Source of the DNA: Lachnospiraceae bacterium
Lineage (GTDB): Bacteria; Bacillota; Clostridia; Lachnospirales; Lachnospiraceae
Length of the DNA: 63,846 nucleotides
Assembly (NCBI GenBank): GCA_017526985.1
Contig: JAFXQR010000156.1
Location: 1 to 63,846, forward strand
Direction: 5' to 3'
Shown here: piece by piece, positions 40,801 to 49,056 of the stretch
Layout: each line of letters begins with the position of its first letter
Position numbering within the stretch: position 1 is the stretch's first letter
Made by a program: the position numbers and the translations under genes
Notes under the pieces: generated by a model
Told to the model about the DNA's origin: nothing
Seen by the model: only the letters and a program-made list of their open reading frames with translations
The model's database searches: none

Positions 40801-43792
40801 CCCCCGCATTGTAGGACGCAAAGATCTGCGGCATAAAGGACTGCCCCAGCCGCTCCATCTGCGCCAGATAATCACGGCCGTTCCGGATCAGCAGACGCAC
40901 CCGCTCCACGATACTGTCATAGTTCGGCGAAGAGACCAGTCCACCCAGCATCACACCGGGCTGCAGCATCAGCTTACCCATACGGCACAGCGTCTTCAGC
41001 CCTTCCCGGCTGCCGATCAGATCCGTACCGACCAGCCCGCGTAAAAGGTCTGTATCCTGTTGCACATTCTTACAAGCGGCTGCCATATCCTTCCAGATCT
41101 GCTGTGCATTGTCACGCAGCTCCATGGAATACTCCGTCGTACACACACCACGCAGCGGATGTGTCTTCAGATCTCCCACCACGGCGGCTGCCGTTGCATA
41201 TTCCGAAAGCAGCTCCGTCCACTCCTGCAGTAGCTCTGCCGAAACACTCCCGACCGTAAACTCCATACCGTCGCTCTCGGACAGATCCACTTTGTCTTTT
41301 AAAGATTTGTTCTGTTCATAGACCGCTACCGCATCATACAGGGAACCGCCGAAATTTTTCTTTTCATGGACCGCTGCCACCACATGATTGAGCTCCCGGC
41401 GCAGGGAATGCAGCTGCTCCGCGGTGCGTGCATATTCCTCCGGTTCCTTGATGTGACCGACTTCCAGCGTCTTTTCCAGCTGTTTTAAAACGGCCGCCTT
41501 GTTTGCTTTGTTGCTGTGCAGTTCCAGGCAGAACGGATCCAACCCGATGGCTGCCAGCCTGCGCTGTACAACAGACAATGCCGCCATCTTTTCCGCAACA
41601 AACAAAACCGACTTGCCCTGGTAGAGCGCATTGGCAATCATATTGGTGATGGTCTGGGACTTACCGGTTCCCGGCGGTCCGTGCAATACAAAGCTCTGTC
41701 CCTTGGCTGCCGTCGCAATAGCCACCATCTGCGAAGAATCGGCACTCAGCGGTACCGCCAGATCAGAGGGCGCAAATTTCTCATCCATATTGCCCGCATC
41801 GATCCCCAGATCGTCCGCTTCCCATGTCATATGTCCTTCCAGCAGGCTCTGTACCACCTTACTGGTCTTTAAGTCTTCCGTACGGTTGCGCAGGTCATTC
41901 CACATCACAAACTGTCCGAAGGAAAAGAGCCCTAAGAAGCAGAAGTTCTCCACATTCCAGCGTTTCTTATCCATGATCGCCTGCCGGATCGTCTGGAACA
42001 CCAGCGGCAGATCGATGCCATGCTCATCTTCCGGCAGCGGATCCAGACCACCGATCGACACGCCGTGATCCTGTCGCAGATATTCCAGCAGGGTCACATT
42101 GATCTGCGTTTCCTCATTACGGCTGCGGATGATGTATCCGTTGTTTTTGATGCTACGTACCAGTTCCACCGGGATCAGTACCAGCGGTGCGTAGCGCGGT
42201 TTTTCCGACAGATCCGTCTCATACCAGCGCAGAAATCCGGCAGCAATGAAGAGGGTATTGGCGCCGTTTTCCTCCAGGCTCACCTTGGCCGCGCGTTGCA
42301 GACTTTTTAAACTGCTCTGTAATTCCGTTTCGGACAGGCAGGTACGGATCCGCTTCTGCGCAAATTCCTTTGCCGTGATGCTCTCCACCAGCGCTTTATC
42401 ATTCTCCAGGGAGAACATCTTCTCATCCCGCAGATCCTGTTTCAGTTCCGGCGGCAGTTCCAAAAGCGTAAAATCTTTTCCGTCCGCAATGGCATCTTCC
42501 AGAGTCCCCGGATCCGCTACCAATAGCTGCACCGCACTTTTGGTCACGCGGAAATTCAGTAATGCATTGCGCAGACTGAAGTCCAGCAGCTTTCGTTCCC
42601 ACAGCTCTTTGCGTCCGATCTCCACCTTGCCCTCGATCACACGCCCTTTCAGATTCTGCGAAAGCGCGCTGGGGGCCGCCACATCAACCACATCGACCGG
42701 GCCACCCGTGGTATCCGTCTGTGCATCCTCCAGCCGGGTCGGGATGGGACGGATATTGCTATTGCGGCAACGGCTTAAGTCGATCACAAAATCAAATTCG
42801 TCCATTTTGGTCAGATGCCCTCTTGCATGCTGTACCGCCGTATCAAAGGGGATGGTCTTGCCGCGCACCACATCCGTCATCTCCACCAGCAGGATCTCTT
42901 CCGCCCCGTCAGCGGTACGCTTCTCCAATGCCGACACATCGTCCACGGCACAGTCCGCAAAGCTCTCTTCCTCAAGCCAGCAGCCCGCAAAAGCGTGACC
43001 TTTGGTAAAGACCACCAGGCTGTTTAACCCCGCCGCCTCCAGGCAGGATGCATACAGCAGGGAAAGATCCAGACAGTTGCCCTGCTTCTGCTCCAGTACC
43101 GTATGCGCCAGACGGATGCGCTGCCCCGCCGGCTCAAAGGTCGCAGGATGCACCACATAGTCGATCTGCTGCGCCTGGATTGCCGCATAGATCGCCGCCA
43201 TCTGCAGTTTTACATTATTGGTGTTCTGTGTCTGATAGGCCGTGAAGGCAGGATCCTTCCCCCACTTCTGCAAAAAATCCGAAGCGCTGCGCAGGGTTTC
43301 TGCGATCTTCGGATCATTGGGCGTAACAAATGCGGATACCAGTTCCGGCATGATCCCCAGGCCGCACCACTGGTCCTTTGCCAGCAGCTCCACTTCCCCG
43401 GCCTCCGTTGCCAGGATCTCTTCCCTCGTATCATACTGCGGGATAATATTTTCTTCGCTTTCCGTCTCTTTCAGGATCATCTGATCGCGATAGACTTCGA
43501 TGGTATAGTTACCGATCACCTTCTCCGTAACCGAGAACAGATACTCCGTCGAAAGCAGGATCCTGACCGGGCTGACCTCCACACTGCTGCCGGGTTCCAT
43601 CGCATCCAAAAGCGCCGTATATTCCTGCGCAAATGCGGGATCAAAGCGGACGCGCAGCTTCAGATCATACTGCGTCTCTTCCGATATGTTCGTCAGGCGG
43701 ATGCTGCGCAGCAACGGTACATAGTTTTGCTGCATGGAAAAATTGACCGCCCGCATACCCTCTGCCTTGATCGTTATCTGTTGTTCTGCCAT
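37826..43792 (-). CDS. giant DUF4011/SF1 helicase/Vsr-like/DUF3320-like protein
   Basis: A 1988-residue protein. Residues about 1-110 are a beta-rich N-terminus. A transglutaminase-like domain follows with Cys near 236 (QGNCLDLSLLYASC) and His in TKGHAFAGCW, then a DUF4011 region (about 395-470, ELWERKLLDFSLRNALLNF). The superfamily 1 helicase is split by a long coil-rich insert: Walker A HGPPGTGKSQT near 706, DEASQ near 1337, then VVGDPKQLPP and WHYRSRHESLI. A restriction-like Vsr-type nuclease region (about 1610-1700), a Glu/Ala coiled coil and a DUF3320-like C-terminus complete it. Proteins with this layout have been linked to phage defence (hhe, as I recall). It is followed by DUF3810. 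Confidence 0.85.
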   Translation of the reverse strand: MAEQQITIKAEGMRAVNFSMQQNYVPLLRSIRLTNISEETQYDLKLRVRFDPAFAQEYTALLDAMEPGSSVEVSPVRILLSTEYLFSVTEKVIGNYTIEVYRDQMILKETESEENIIPQYDTREEILATEAGEVELLAKDQWCGLGIMPELVSAFVTPNDPKIAETLRSASDFLQKWGKDPAFTAYQTQNTNNVKLQMAAIYAAIQAQQIDYVVHPATFEPAGQRIRLAHTVLEQKQGNCLDLSLLYASCLEAAGLNSLVVFTKGHAFAGCWLEEESFADCAVDDVSALEKRTADGAEEILLVEMTDVVRGKTIPFDTAVQHARGHLTKMDEFDFVIDLSRCRNSNIRPIPTRLEDAQTDTTGGPVDVVDVAAPSALSQNLKGRVIEGKVEIGRKELWERKLLDFSLRNALLNFRVTKSAVQLLVADPGTLEDAIADGKDFTLLELPPELKQDLRDEKMFSLENDKALVESITAKEFAQKRIRTCLSETELQSSLKSLQRAAKVSLEENGANTLFIAAGFLRWYETDLSEKPRYAPLVLIPVELVRSIKNNGYIIRSRNEETQINVTLLEYLRQDHGVSIGGLDPLPEDEHGIDLPLVFQTIRQAIMDKKRWNVENFCFLGLFSFGQFVMWNDLRNRTEDLKTSKVVQSLLEGHMTWEADDLGIDAGNMDEKFAPSDLAVPLSADSSQMVAIATAAKGQSFVLHGPPGTGKSQTITNMIANALYQGKSVLFVAEKMAALSVVQRRLAAIGLDPFCLELHSNKANKAAVLKQLEKTLEVGHIKEPEEYARTAEQLHSLRRELNHVVAAVHEKKNFGGSLYDAVAVYEQNKSLKDKVDLSESDGMEFTVGSVSAELLQEWTELLSEYATAAAVVGDLKTHPLRGVCTTEYSMELRDNAQQIWKDMAAACKNVQQDTDLLRGLVGTDLIGSREGLKTLCRMGKLMLQPGVMLGGLVSSPNYDSIVERVRLLIRNGRDYLAQMERLGQSFMPQIFASYNAGDALVRLQAAQQKWFLPKMTGTSAIVKEVKAYSLNPAAVTKDNIKGILEELWAVETVKAELNDVPQEITNLLGGLYLAEKTDFAALEQALQKAESAVELRNALPQREWEAYCAKCADPIDPVELPRRIENVERFLEKEAEVRQAHTINDSEIEMAPDYLKQTEERYQRYSENTGKLRDWTGYQHVKQALDSMGLVCVTKAVEEGRVTAADAKGAFLCSLHYRFASELISSDSRLSEFRGAQFEGMIERYKDKMEEFRGLTVQELVAKLSANVPAGSGEAAASSELGILKKAIKSNGRMMSIRKLFDQIPALLRKLCPCMLMSPISVAQYIDPKFPKFDLVVFDEASQLPTSEAVGTIARGENVIVVGDPKQLPPTSFFKSNRIDEENAEHEDLESLLDDCLAITLPQEYLKWHYRSRHESLIAYSNMQYYDNKLYTFPSPNDLVSQVKLVQLDGVYDMGKTKQNRAEAEAVVAEIVRRLSDPILRKDSIGVVTFSVVQQHLIEDLLTEAFVQHPKLEEWDRQSAEPVFIKNLENVQGDERDVILFSICYGPDKNGKVSMNFGPLNRDGGWRRLNVAISRARKEMVVYSVLRPEQIDISRTRAEGVAGLKGFLEFAKHGQGMIAAKSGTQTVHEDAVVREIAAAVSSLGYEVRTNVGCSKYRLDMGVVDPENPEDYLLGILLDGVNMSGDQTAADRFAVQPSVLAGLGWRTMRLWTIEWLDDAQRVLQEIGRKIEEAKQQKEEEKRLAEQRAAEAEAEAAREADGETAEKADTEAEDQEEEANPEDAAGTIKLGNYTFERMEAAKSGGRQQAYESAMPQQVGTSEGYAEHSQLNNVRKTVVRYLIAEAPISRRALMKKTFADWGVSRTTSRTEDIFDQAVQGVSCQKTRERDAVFYWRADQDPQTYDSYRGADQNGNYRGIEDVPSQEIRAAIRDILEAQVSLTREDLLKAVAKCFGCPRMGSTIETVIGYALDDGIDRGIFKETDGGKIVLT

Positions 43793-43846
43793 AACCCTTC
43801 ATCCTCCATCATCTGTGGTTCCGCCTTTTCATTGGTACCACAACAC

Positions 43847-44719
43847 TTATTTTTTCCGGATCACTGTCCCGATATCCTCGCGATACCGCAGTTTCACTTC
43901 GATCCCTTTGTCTGTATATTCCAGAATGTCCTCATCCAGCCGTACCGCGTCCTTCTGCAAAAGCATCAGGATCGTGGAACCGCCCAGCCGGAAATAACCC
44001 TTTTCTTCACCCTTTCGGAAACACCGGACCGGATAGTTAATGATACGCCCCGCAAACAGCGCCCCCACTTCGATCATTAAGATTTTTCCGAAATGCTTGG
44101 TTTCCAGCAGATTCACCACACGGTAATTTTCCTGATAGACTTTCTTTTCCGCAGAATACGGACTCACCGTATGCAGCCGTCCGGGAACGGTATGCCGCAT
44201 CCTCTGCCATCCGTCCGCCGGAAAGCAGTAGTGATGGTAGTCATCCATAGTCAGCCGGAAGACCAGACACTGTCCGCCTGCAAACTCCTTTGCAAAGCGC
44301 CGGCTGCCGATCAGTTCTTCCAGGGTATAGTCCAATCCTTTTACGGTAAGGTGCATATCTTTCTTGACGGGATACACCAGCAGTTTACTGTCTGCCGGCG
44401 CGATCAGCCGGTCCGGATCGATATTCATCGGTCTGGCTCCCTCCCGGATCGGACGGATAAAGAACTCATCAAAATTGTGAAACACCTGCTGCTCATAATC
44501 CGCCATATTTACAGGATATTGCTCTACAAACGCCGGGATCTTGTTACAGCTGAAAGGTGTACACTGCCACCATCCCCAAAGCCGCGTATACAGCCAGCTG
44601 GTCACCATAGGTAGCAAAAAACGGCTGTACCGTCCATGGTATGCAGCCTGCATCATCCCACCGCCGTATTGCGTGATCTCGGTCACGGTCTTATTTTTTC
44701 GGTCATATAGTAAACTCAT
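43847..44719 (-). CDS. psd: phosphatidylserine decarboxylase
   Basis: A 290-residue proenzyme that makes phosphatidylethanolamine. It shows FRLTMDDYHHYCFP, HTVSPYS, MIEVGALFAGRI and the self-cleavage motif GGST (residues 246-249), where the Ser becomes the pyruvoyl group. GGST replaces the more common LGST and is normal in this group. The gene overlaps the end of trmO by 4 bases and is 54 bases upstream of the giant helicase gene. Confidence 0.93.
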   Translation of the reverse strand: MSLLYDRKNKTVTEITQYGGGMMQAAYHGRYSRFLLPMVTSWLYTRLWGWWQCTPFSCNKIPAFVEQYPVNMADYEQQVFHNFDEFFIRPIREGARPMNIDPDRLIAPADSKLLVYPVKKDMHLTVKGLDYTLEELIGSRRFAKEFAGGQCLVFRLTMDDYHHYCFPADGWQRMRHTVPGRLHTVSPYSAEKKVYQENYRVVNLLETKHFGKILMIEVGALFAGRIINYPVRCFRKGEEKGYFRLGGSTILMLLQKDAVRLDEDILEYTDKGIEVKLRYREDIGTVIRKK

Positions 44720-45393
44720 ATTCTCTGCACTTCCACCACCCGGCAGATCATATCCTGCACGGTAAAGCGGATATTATAGCCGCCATACGCCACACCCCAT
44801 ACTCGCTCCGGGTCATTGATGTATGCCGTTCTCGGATCACATGCCAGGATATCCCGTACCGCTCCCCTCAGCTCTTCCGGCAACTGTTCCTCCAGTTCCG
44901 CCGGAAACTCTACCGTCAGTTTCCGATCGGAATACTGCTCCCCAAAGCCGCCTTTTGCCTCCGGATGGGCATCCGCATAGGGTAAATATGGCTTAATATC
45001 ATAGATGGGTGTCCCGTCCAGCAGATCCACGCCGGACACATACAAGAGATTCCCCTTGTCTGCAGTTGCTTCCACTCTTTCAAATTTTACACAAGACAGT
45101 CCCAGAGGATTGGGACGAAAGGACGAACGGGTAGCAAAAACGCCCCTGCGTTCCTTCCCACCAAGACGGGGCGGTGTCACGGTAGCCGCCCAATCTTTGC
45201 GGTGATTCTTGGAAAAATCCCAGACCAGCCACAGATGCGAGTATTCCTCGATCCCCCGCAGCGCATCGGGATGACGATACTCCGGTGCAAACTCGATCAC
45301 GCCAAAGGCATCCGGCACCAGGCCGCTCTGCCTGGGTATGCCGAATTTCTCCGAAAAACCGGTATGGATATATGCAATCGGTGTGATCTCCAT
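44716..45393 (-). CDS. trmO: tRNA N6-methyltransferase TrmO/TsaA-like
   Basis: The ATG at 45393 after GGGGG gives 225 residues (MEITPIAYIHTGFSEKFG). It has the TsaA-domain hallmarks: IPRQSG, EYSHLWLVWDFS, LGGKERRGVFATRSSFRPNPLG in two parts and the DLLDGTPIYDIKPYLPYAD motif. TrmO adds a methyl group to the t6A37 modification of tRNA. The C-terminal extension is typical. It overlaps psd by 4 bases, so the two are translationally coupled. It is an RNA-modification gene next to nucleic-acid-processing genes. Confidence 0.92.
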   Translation of the reverse strand: MEITPIAYIHTGFSEKFGIPRQSGLVPDAFGVIEFAPEYRHPDALRGIEEYSHLWLVWDFSKNHRKDWAATVTPPRLGGKERRGVFATRSSFRPNPLGLSCVKFERVEATADKGNLLYVSGVDLLDGTPIYDIKPYLPYADAHPEAKGGFGEQYSDRKLTVEFPAELEEQLPEELRGAVRDILACDPRTAYINDPERVWGVAYGGYNIRFTVQDMICRVVEVQRI

Positions 45394-45461
45394 AACAATA
45401 ATCCCCCGTTGCTTATCATACCATATTTGGGGAGTTTCGACAAATGAACTCTTTTTCAGGT

Positions 45462-45493
45462 AAAAACGGCTGCCAGCGAAAACTGACAACCGT
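45462..45493 (-). terminator. terminator of the helicase-nuclease pair
   Basis: ACGGTTGTCAG (45493-45483) pairs fully, counting two G-T wobbles, with CTGGCAGCCGT (45476-45466) and is followed by TTTTTA on the minus strand. It lies between the AddA-like stop and the trmO start. Confidence 0.8.
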
Positions 45494-45517
45494 CCTTCTT
45501 TGTTCGGTAAAACTCTT

Positions 45518-48500
45518 TTATCCCTTATACAAAAGATATAACTCTCCTTCTACCTCATCGCCTTCCTTTGCCAACACCCTGCGCATTGCATAGCAGTAGA
45601 AAGCGATCTGGCCGGAATACTTCATCCTTTTTCGGGCAGCGAAACTATTGAAGCTCTCCCCTGCCGGTTTGCAATCCGACTTGTAGTCCAGAATAAATAC
45701 CTTACCGGGCAGTTCCAATACCAGATCACTGATCCCGTGCACCCAGACCGAGGTATCCGGAGACAAAGCTTCATATTTCGCTTTTCGATCCTCAGTGCTA
45801 TCATGCCGCCACAGCTTTGCCGGAAGGATTTTTTCCAAGGCCTCTGCCAGCTTCGGATCTTTCTGCAGCTCACCGATGGTGGTCATAAAGGAAAACGGAT
45901 ACTCCGTATGAATATGCGCCGCAGATCCTGCCTGCTGTATCAGCTGCAGCACATCCTCATCCGCAACATAATCCGTAAGTTTCTCCTTCAGGTAATTGAA
46001 ATACTCCTCTTTATGCGCAGAATATCCGCCCTCACGAAGGTAGATCTCTTCCATATCCGCATAAGACTCCATGACCGCCTGTCGTATACAGATTTCGATC
46101 TCTTCCTGCGACGGTACCGTATCCAAATGACTGCACCAGCGTTGTACCAGCAATTCAAAGCTGCGATGCATCACATTACCAAAGATATTTCCCTTCGGTC
46201 TGCTTTCCTCCTCAGCACCATTCTCCTCTTCATCGCTTTGCTGTTTTTCGCTGCCGCCTTCCTTTTCAAACATACTGGGGGTCAGATCCAGCATACAAGG
46301 TGCCTGCATATCCGTAGGTTCGGGCATCTCCTTGCCGTTTTCGGCACTGTCTTTCTCTGCAGCATTTGTTGTTTCCGTACTCTCCCCGGTCTCTTCCGGA
46401 TTTACGGTATTTTCTTTTTCCAGTTGGCTCCGCCATTCCTTAAAGTTTGTTACACTGATATGCTTTTCTTCATCAGACTGAAACGGATAAGAAAGTGTAC
46501 CGCCGCAAAAAAGAGCATCTTCCCCCAGCGCATCCATAAAGATCAATGCTTCCTCCGCACGGGTCGCAAAAACATATTCGATCCTGGAACGCTCTTTTCT
46601 CAGTTCTTCCATATCACCCAATGCCGCCGGATCATTCTCCTTGTATGTCTTTACCGCAGGCAATGTACGATCTTCCTTATCGTATGTATCCGCATAATAG
46701 ACATATTTTCCCGTTGCATCGTCTCTCCAACGGAACGAGCCCTGTTTCTCCGGCTTGTCTTCACGCATCGCAATGATAACGATCTTACCTTCCAGACCTT
46801 TCGCCTTGTGGAGATTCATGAAACGCACGGCATTACGGTTTGGAGAGATCTGTATCTCACGCTCCACAGCATTCGAAATATACTGTTTGATCGCATCCCG
46901 TACTGCATCTGCATTACAAGAACAGCTCTTCTCGATCTGCTCAATCATCTGAGACAGTCTGCGCCGGATCAGCATCGCGGTTTCCGCATCGTAGTACTTA
47001 TCCTTCTCCGGGCTGCAGCAGGATACTTTCTCAAGCAGTATACGCATCATGGCAAAAGCATTCCTGCCCCGTACATTCATCTTTAGCGTCGCTAGCCATT
47101 TTTTCGCCTGCGCTTCACCAAGTCCGTGTTTTTTGACTACCTCCAGTGCCCTTCTCTGCGCACTTCGATCCCTGCTCCCAAAAACAAGATAGGAATATAT
47201 ACGATAGAATCCGTCATAGACCGGTTCCAGGGTCAGATCGATCTCTCCGTCTACATCCACCGGAATCCCCCGGCGATGAAACTCATCCATATAGGATTGC
47301 ATTCCCTTATGCTTATCACAGAGAACCAGAAAATCCGAATATCTGATCTCTCTGAGATTACCCTTCGCAACATCCGGCACCCGGCATTTGTGATCCACAA
47401 GGAAACGAATAATATCGGCAACCTCTGCCTCATCGTTCACAGCTGCGGAAGTATCGACTCCCGCCGGAGAGCCCATATGATAGACTCCGCGAAGTATATT
47501 TTCCTTTGCTCCATCCGCCTCTGCCTTCTGTGCCAGCGCCTTCTGGCGATCCGATACCTCCATAGGCAGATACGCCGGTATACGCATCTCGTTTGTTGCC
47601 GTATCCTTCATTGAGAAAGCAGCATTCACCCATTCAATGATCAACGGATCCGAGCGAAAATTACTTGGCAATTGTACTGCCTTGCACGCCTCCCCGGACT
47701 GTTCCCATTTTTCAAACTGCTCCCGCACTTCATAGAAAACCTCAGGATTAGCTCCCCGAAACCGGTAGATCGACTGTTTGGGATCGCCAACGACAAACAA
47801 CGCACCTGCACGCAGACTTTCCGGACACAGAGAAGACCCTGCCTTTTTCCCGGCACCTGCATTCTCCGCTGCCAGGCGAAGTATCATCTCCGCCTGGACA
47901 TAGTCCGTGTCCTGAAACTCATCCACATAGATGCAGCGATACTGCTTAACAAAATACTCTGCGATCTCCTCATTTCCTTCCTTACAGATCAGATCCCGCG
48001 CCAGCTCCAGCATACGGTCATTCGTCAACACATCTGAGGGATAATTCTTCCGATATTCTTCTCTGGCCCGAATTGCTTCTTTCATAAAGAGCATCGAATA
48101 AAAGGCCCTGCGATTCTCCAATCCCTCCTCGATCAGGGGACGGATCGTCTGGATGATCGCCGCTTCTGTTGCATCCTCCACATGATCCTTTCCTGATGCC
48201 TTGAACAGTTTTGTTGTCTTTCCGCTTTTGTTAGGTTTTCCTTCTTTAATGGCATCCTTCATATTCTTCAGAAAAGCCACCGTATCCTTATCCACTCCAT
48301 AATCCGTGACGGCGTTTTTCCCATCCGCACCAAAATACTCCAAATAATTCGTTATGTCCGTATTATTCTTGACATATTGCTTGTTCAGCCCATCCAGCAT
48401 CTTCTTCAGGATATCCGATGCCTTCTGCTGTAAATCCGCCTCCAGCGTCTTAACATCCGGTATCGTCTTCAGAATATCCGGATCATAATAGATCTCCATA

Positions 48501-49042
48501 TCTCCCGGAAGATCCCGGATCTGAAGAAAATAGTTCTGCACCACCTTTTTGTAACCATAACCAAACCCCTTCATCTCCGCTACGATCTTTTTTGCATTCT
48601 TCACGAAATACTGATCAAAAAAAGCAACTGCGGCAGCCTTCGCCTCGCTCTCCTCCAGCAAGCTTGCATCCGGTCGCAGACCGATCCCGAAAGCCCGCTC
48701 CGTCAGCAGACGGTTACAGAAACTGTGGATCGTTCCGATGATCATACGATCCATCTCAGACAGCACCTTTTCTGCCCGTTCCCTTCTGGCCACCGGCTCA
48801 TCGCTGTCCTTTATGATCTCTCTAAGTCCGGCGATGATGCGTTCCTGCATCTCCCGGGCCGCGGCAACGGTAAAAGTGATCGCCACGATCTGCTGCGGCT
48901 CATAGCCCCCGTCCACTACCTGCGCTATGATCCGATCCCGCACCAGCCGGGTTTTCCCCGCTCCCGCTCCGGCTTCCACAAAATAATTCACATCATGTAT
49001 ACGGATCATATCTTCCCGATCCTGTTTTTCCTGCTGATTCAT
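45518..49042 (-). CDS. AddA/RecB-like helicase-nuclease
   Basis: A 1174-residue UvrD-family protein. Walker A is VEAGAGAGKTRL (Ala24-Thr31 region), then IVAITFTVAAAREM, Walker B VDEFQDTDY near 374, GDPKQSIYRFRGAN and motif V-VI (FMNLHKAKGLEG, FATRAEEAL). A low-complexity Glu/Thr/Asn stretch (about 880-960) leads to a RecB-type PD-(D/E)XK nuclease with FILDYKSDCKPAGE near 1117. It should unwind and resect DNA ends with the neighbouring AddB-like protein, whose gene ends 14 bases upstream. Its N-terminus differs from canonical AddA, so it may be a second, accessory system. Confidence 0.85.
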   Translation of the reverse strand: MNQQEKQDREDMIRIHDVNYFVEAGAGAGKTRLVRDRIIAQVVDGGYEPQQIVAITFTVAAAREMQERIIAGLREIIKDSDEPVARRERAEKVLSEMDRMIIGTIHSFCNRLLTERAFGIGLRPDASLLEESEAKAAAVAFFDQYFVKNAKKIVAEMKGFGYGYKKVVQNYFLQIRDLPGDMEIYYDPDILKTIPDVKTLEADLQQKASDILKKMLDGLNKQYVKNNTDITNYLEYFGADGKNAVTDYGVDKDTVAFLKNMKDAIKEGKPNKSGKTTKLFKASGKDHVEDATEAAIIQTIRPLIEEGLENRRAFYSMLFMKEAIRAREEYRKNYPSDVLTNDRMLELARDLICKEGNEEIAEYFVKQYRCIYVDEFQDTDYVQAEMILRLAAENAGAGKKAGSSLCPESLRAGALFVVGDPKQSIYRFRGANPEVFYEVREQFEKWEQSGEACKAVQLPSNFRSDPLIIEWVNAAFSMKDTATNEMRIPAYLPMEVSDRQKALAQKAEADGAKENILRGVYHMGSPAGVDTSAAVNDEAEVADIIRFLVDHKCRVPDVAKGNLREIRYSDFLVLCDKHKGMQSYMDEFHRRGIPVDVDGEIDLTLEPVYDGFYRIYSYLVFGSRDRSAQRRALEVVKKHGLGEAQAKKWLATLKMNVRGRNAFAMMRILLEKVSCCSPEKDKYYDAETAMLIRRRLSQMIEQIEKSCSCNADAVRDAIKQYISNAVEREIQISPNRNAVRFMNLHKAKGLEGKIVIIAMREDKPEKQGSFRWRDDATGKYVYYADTYDKEDRTLPAVKTYKENDPAALGDMEELRKERSRIEYVFATRAEEALIFMDALGEDALFCGGTLSYPFQSDEEKHISVTNFKEWRSQLEKENTVNPEETGESTETTNAAEKDSAENGKEMPEPTDMQAPCMLDLTPSMFEKEGGSEKQQSDEEENGAEEESRPKGNIFGNVMHRSFELLVQRWCSHLDTVPSQEEIEICIRQAVMESYADMEEIYLREGGYSAHKEEYFNYLKEKLTDYVADEDVLQLIQQAGSAAHIHTEYPFSFMTTIGELQKDPKLAEALEKILPAKLWRHDSTEDRKAKYEALSPDTSVWVHGISDLVLELPGKVFILDYKSDCKPAGESFNSFAARKRMKYSGQIAFYCYAMRRVLAKEGDEVEGELYLLYKG

Positions 49043-49056
49043 CCTGTCCCCCTCCT

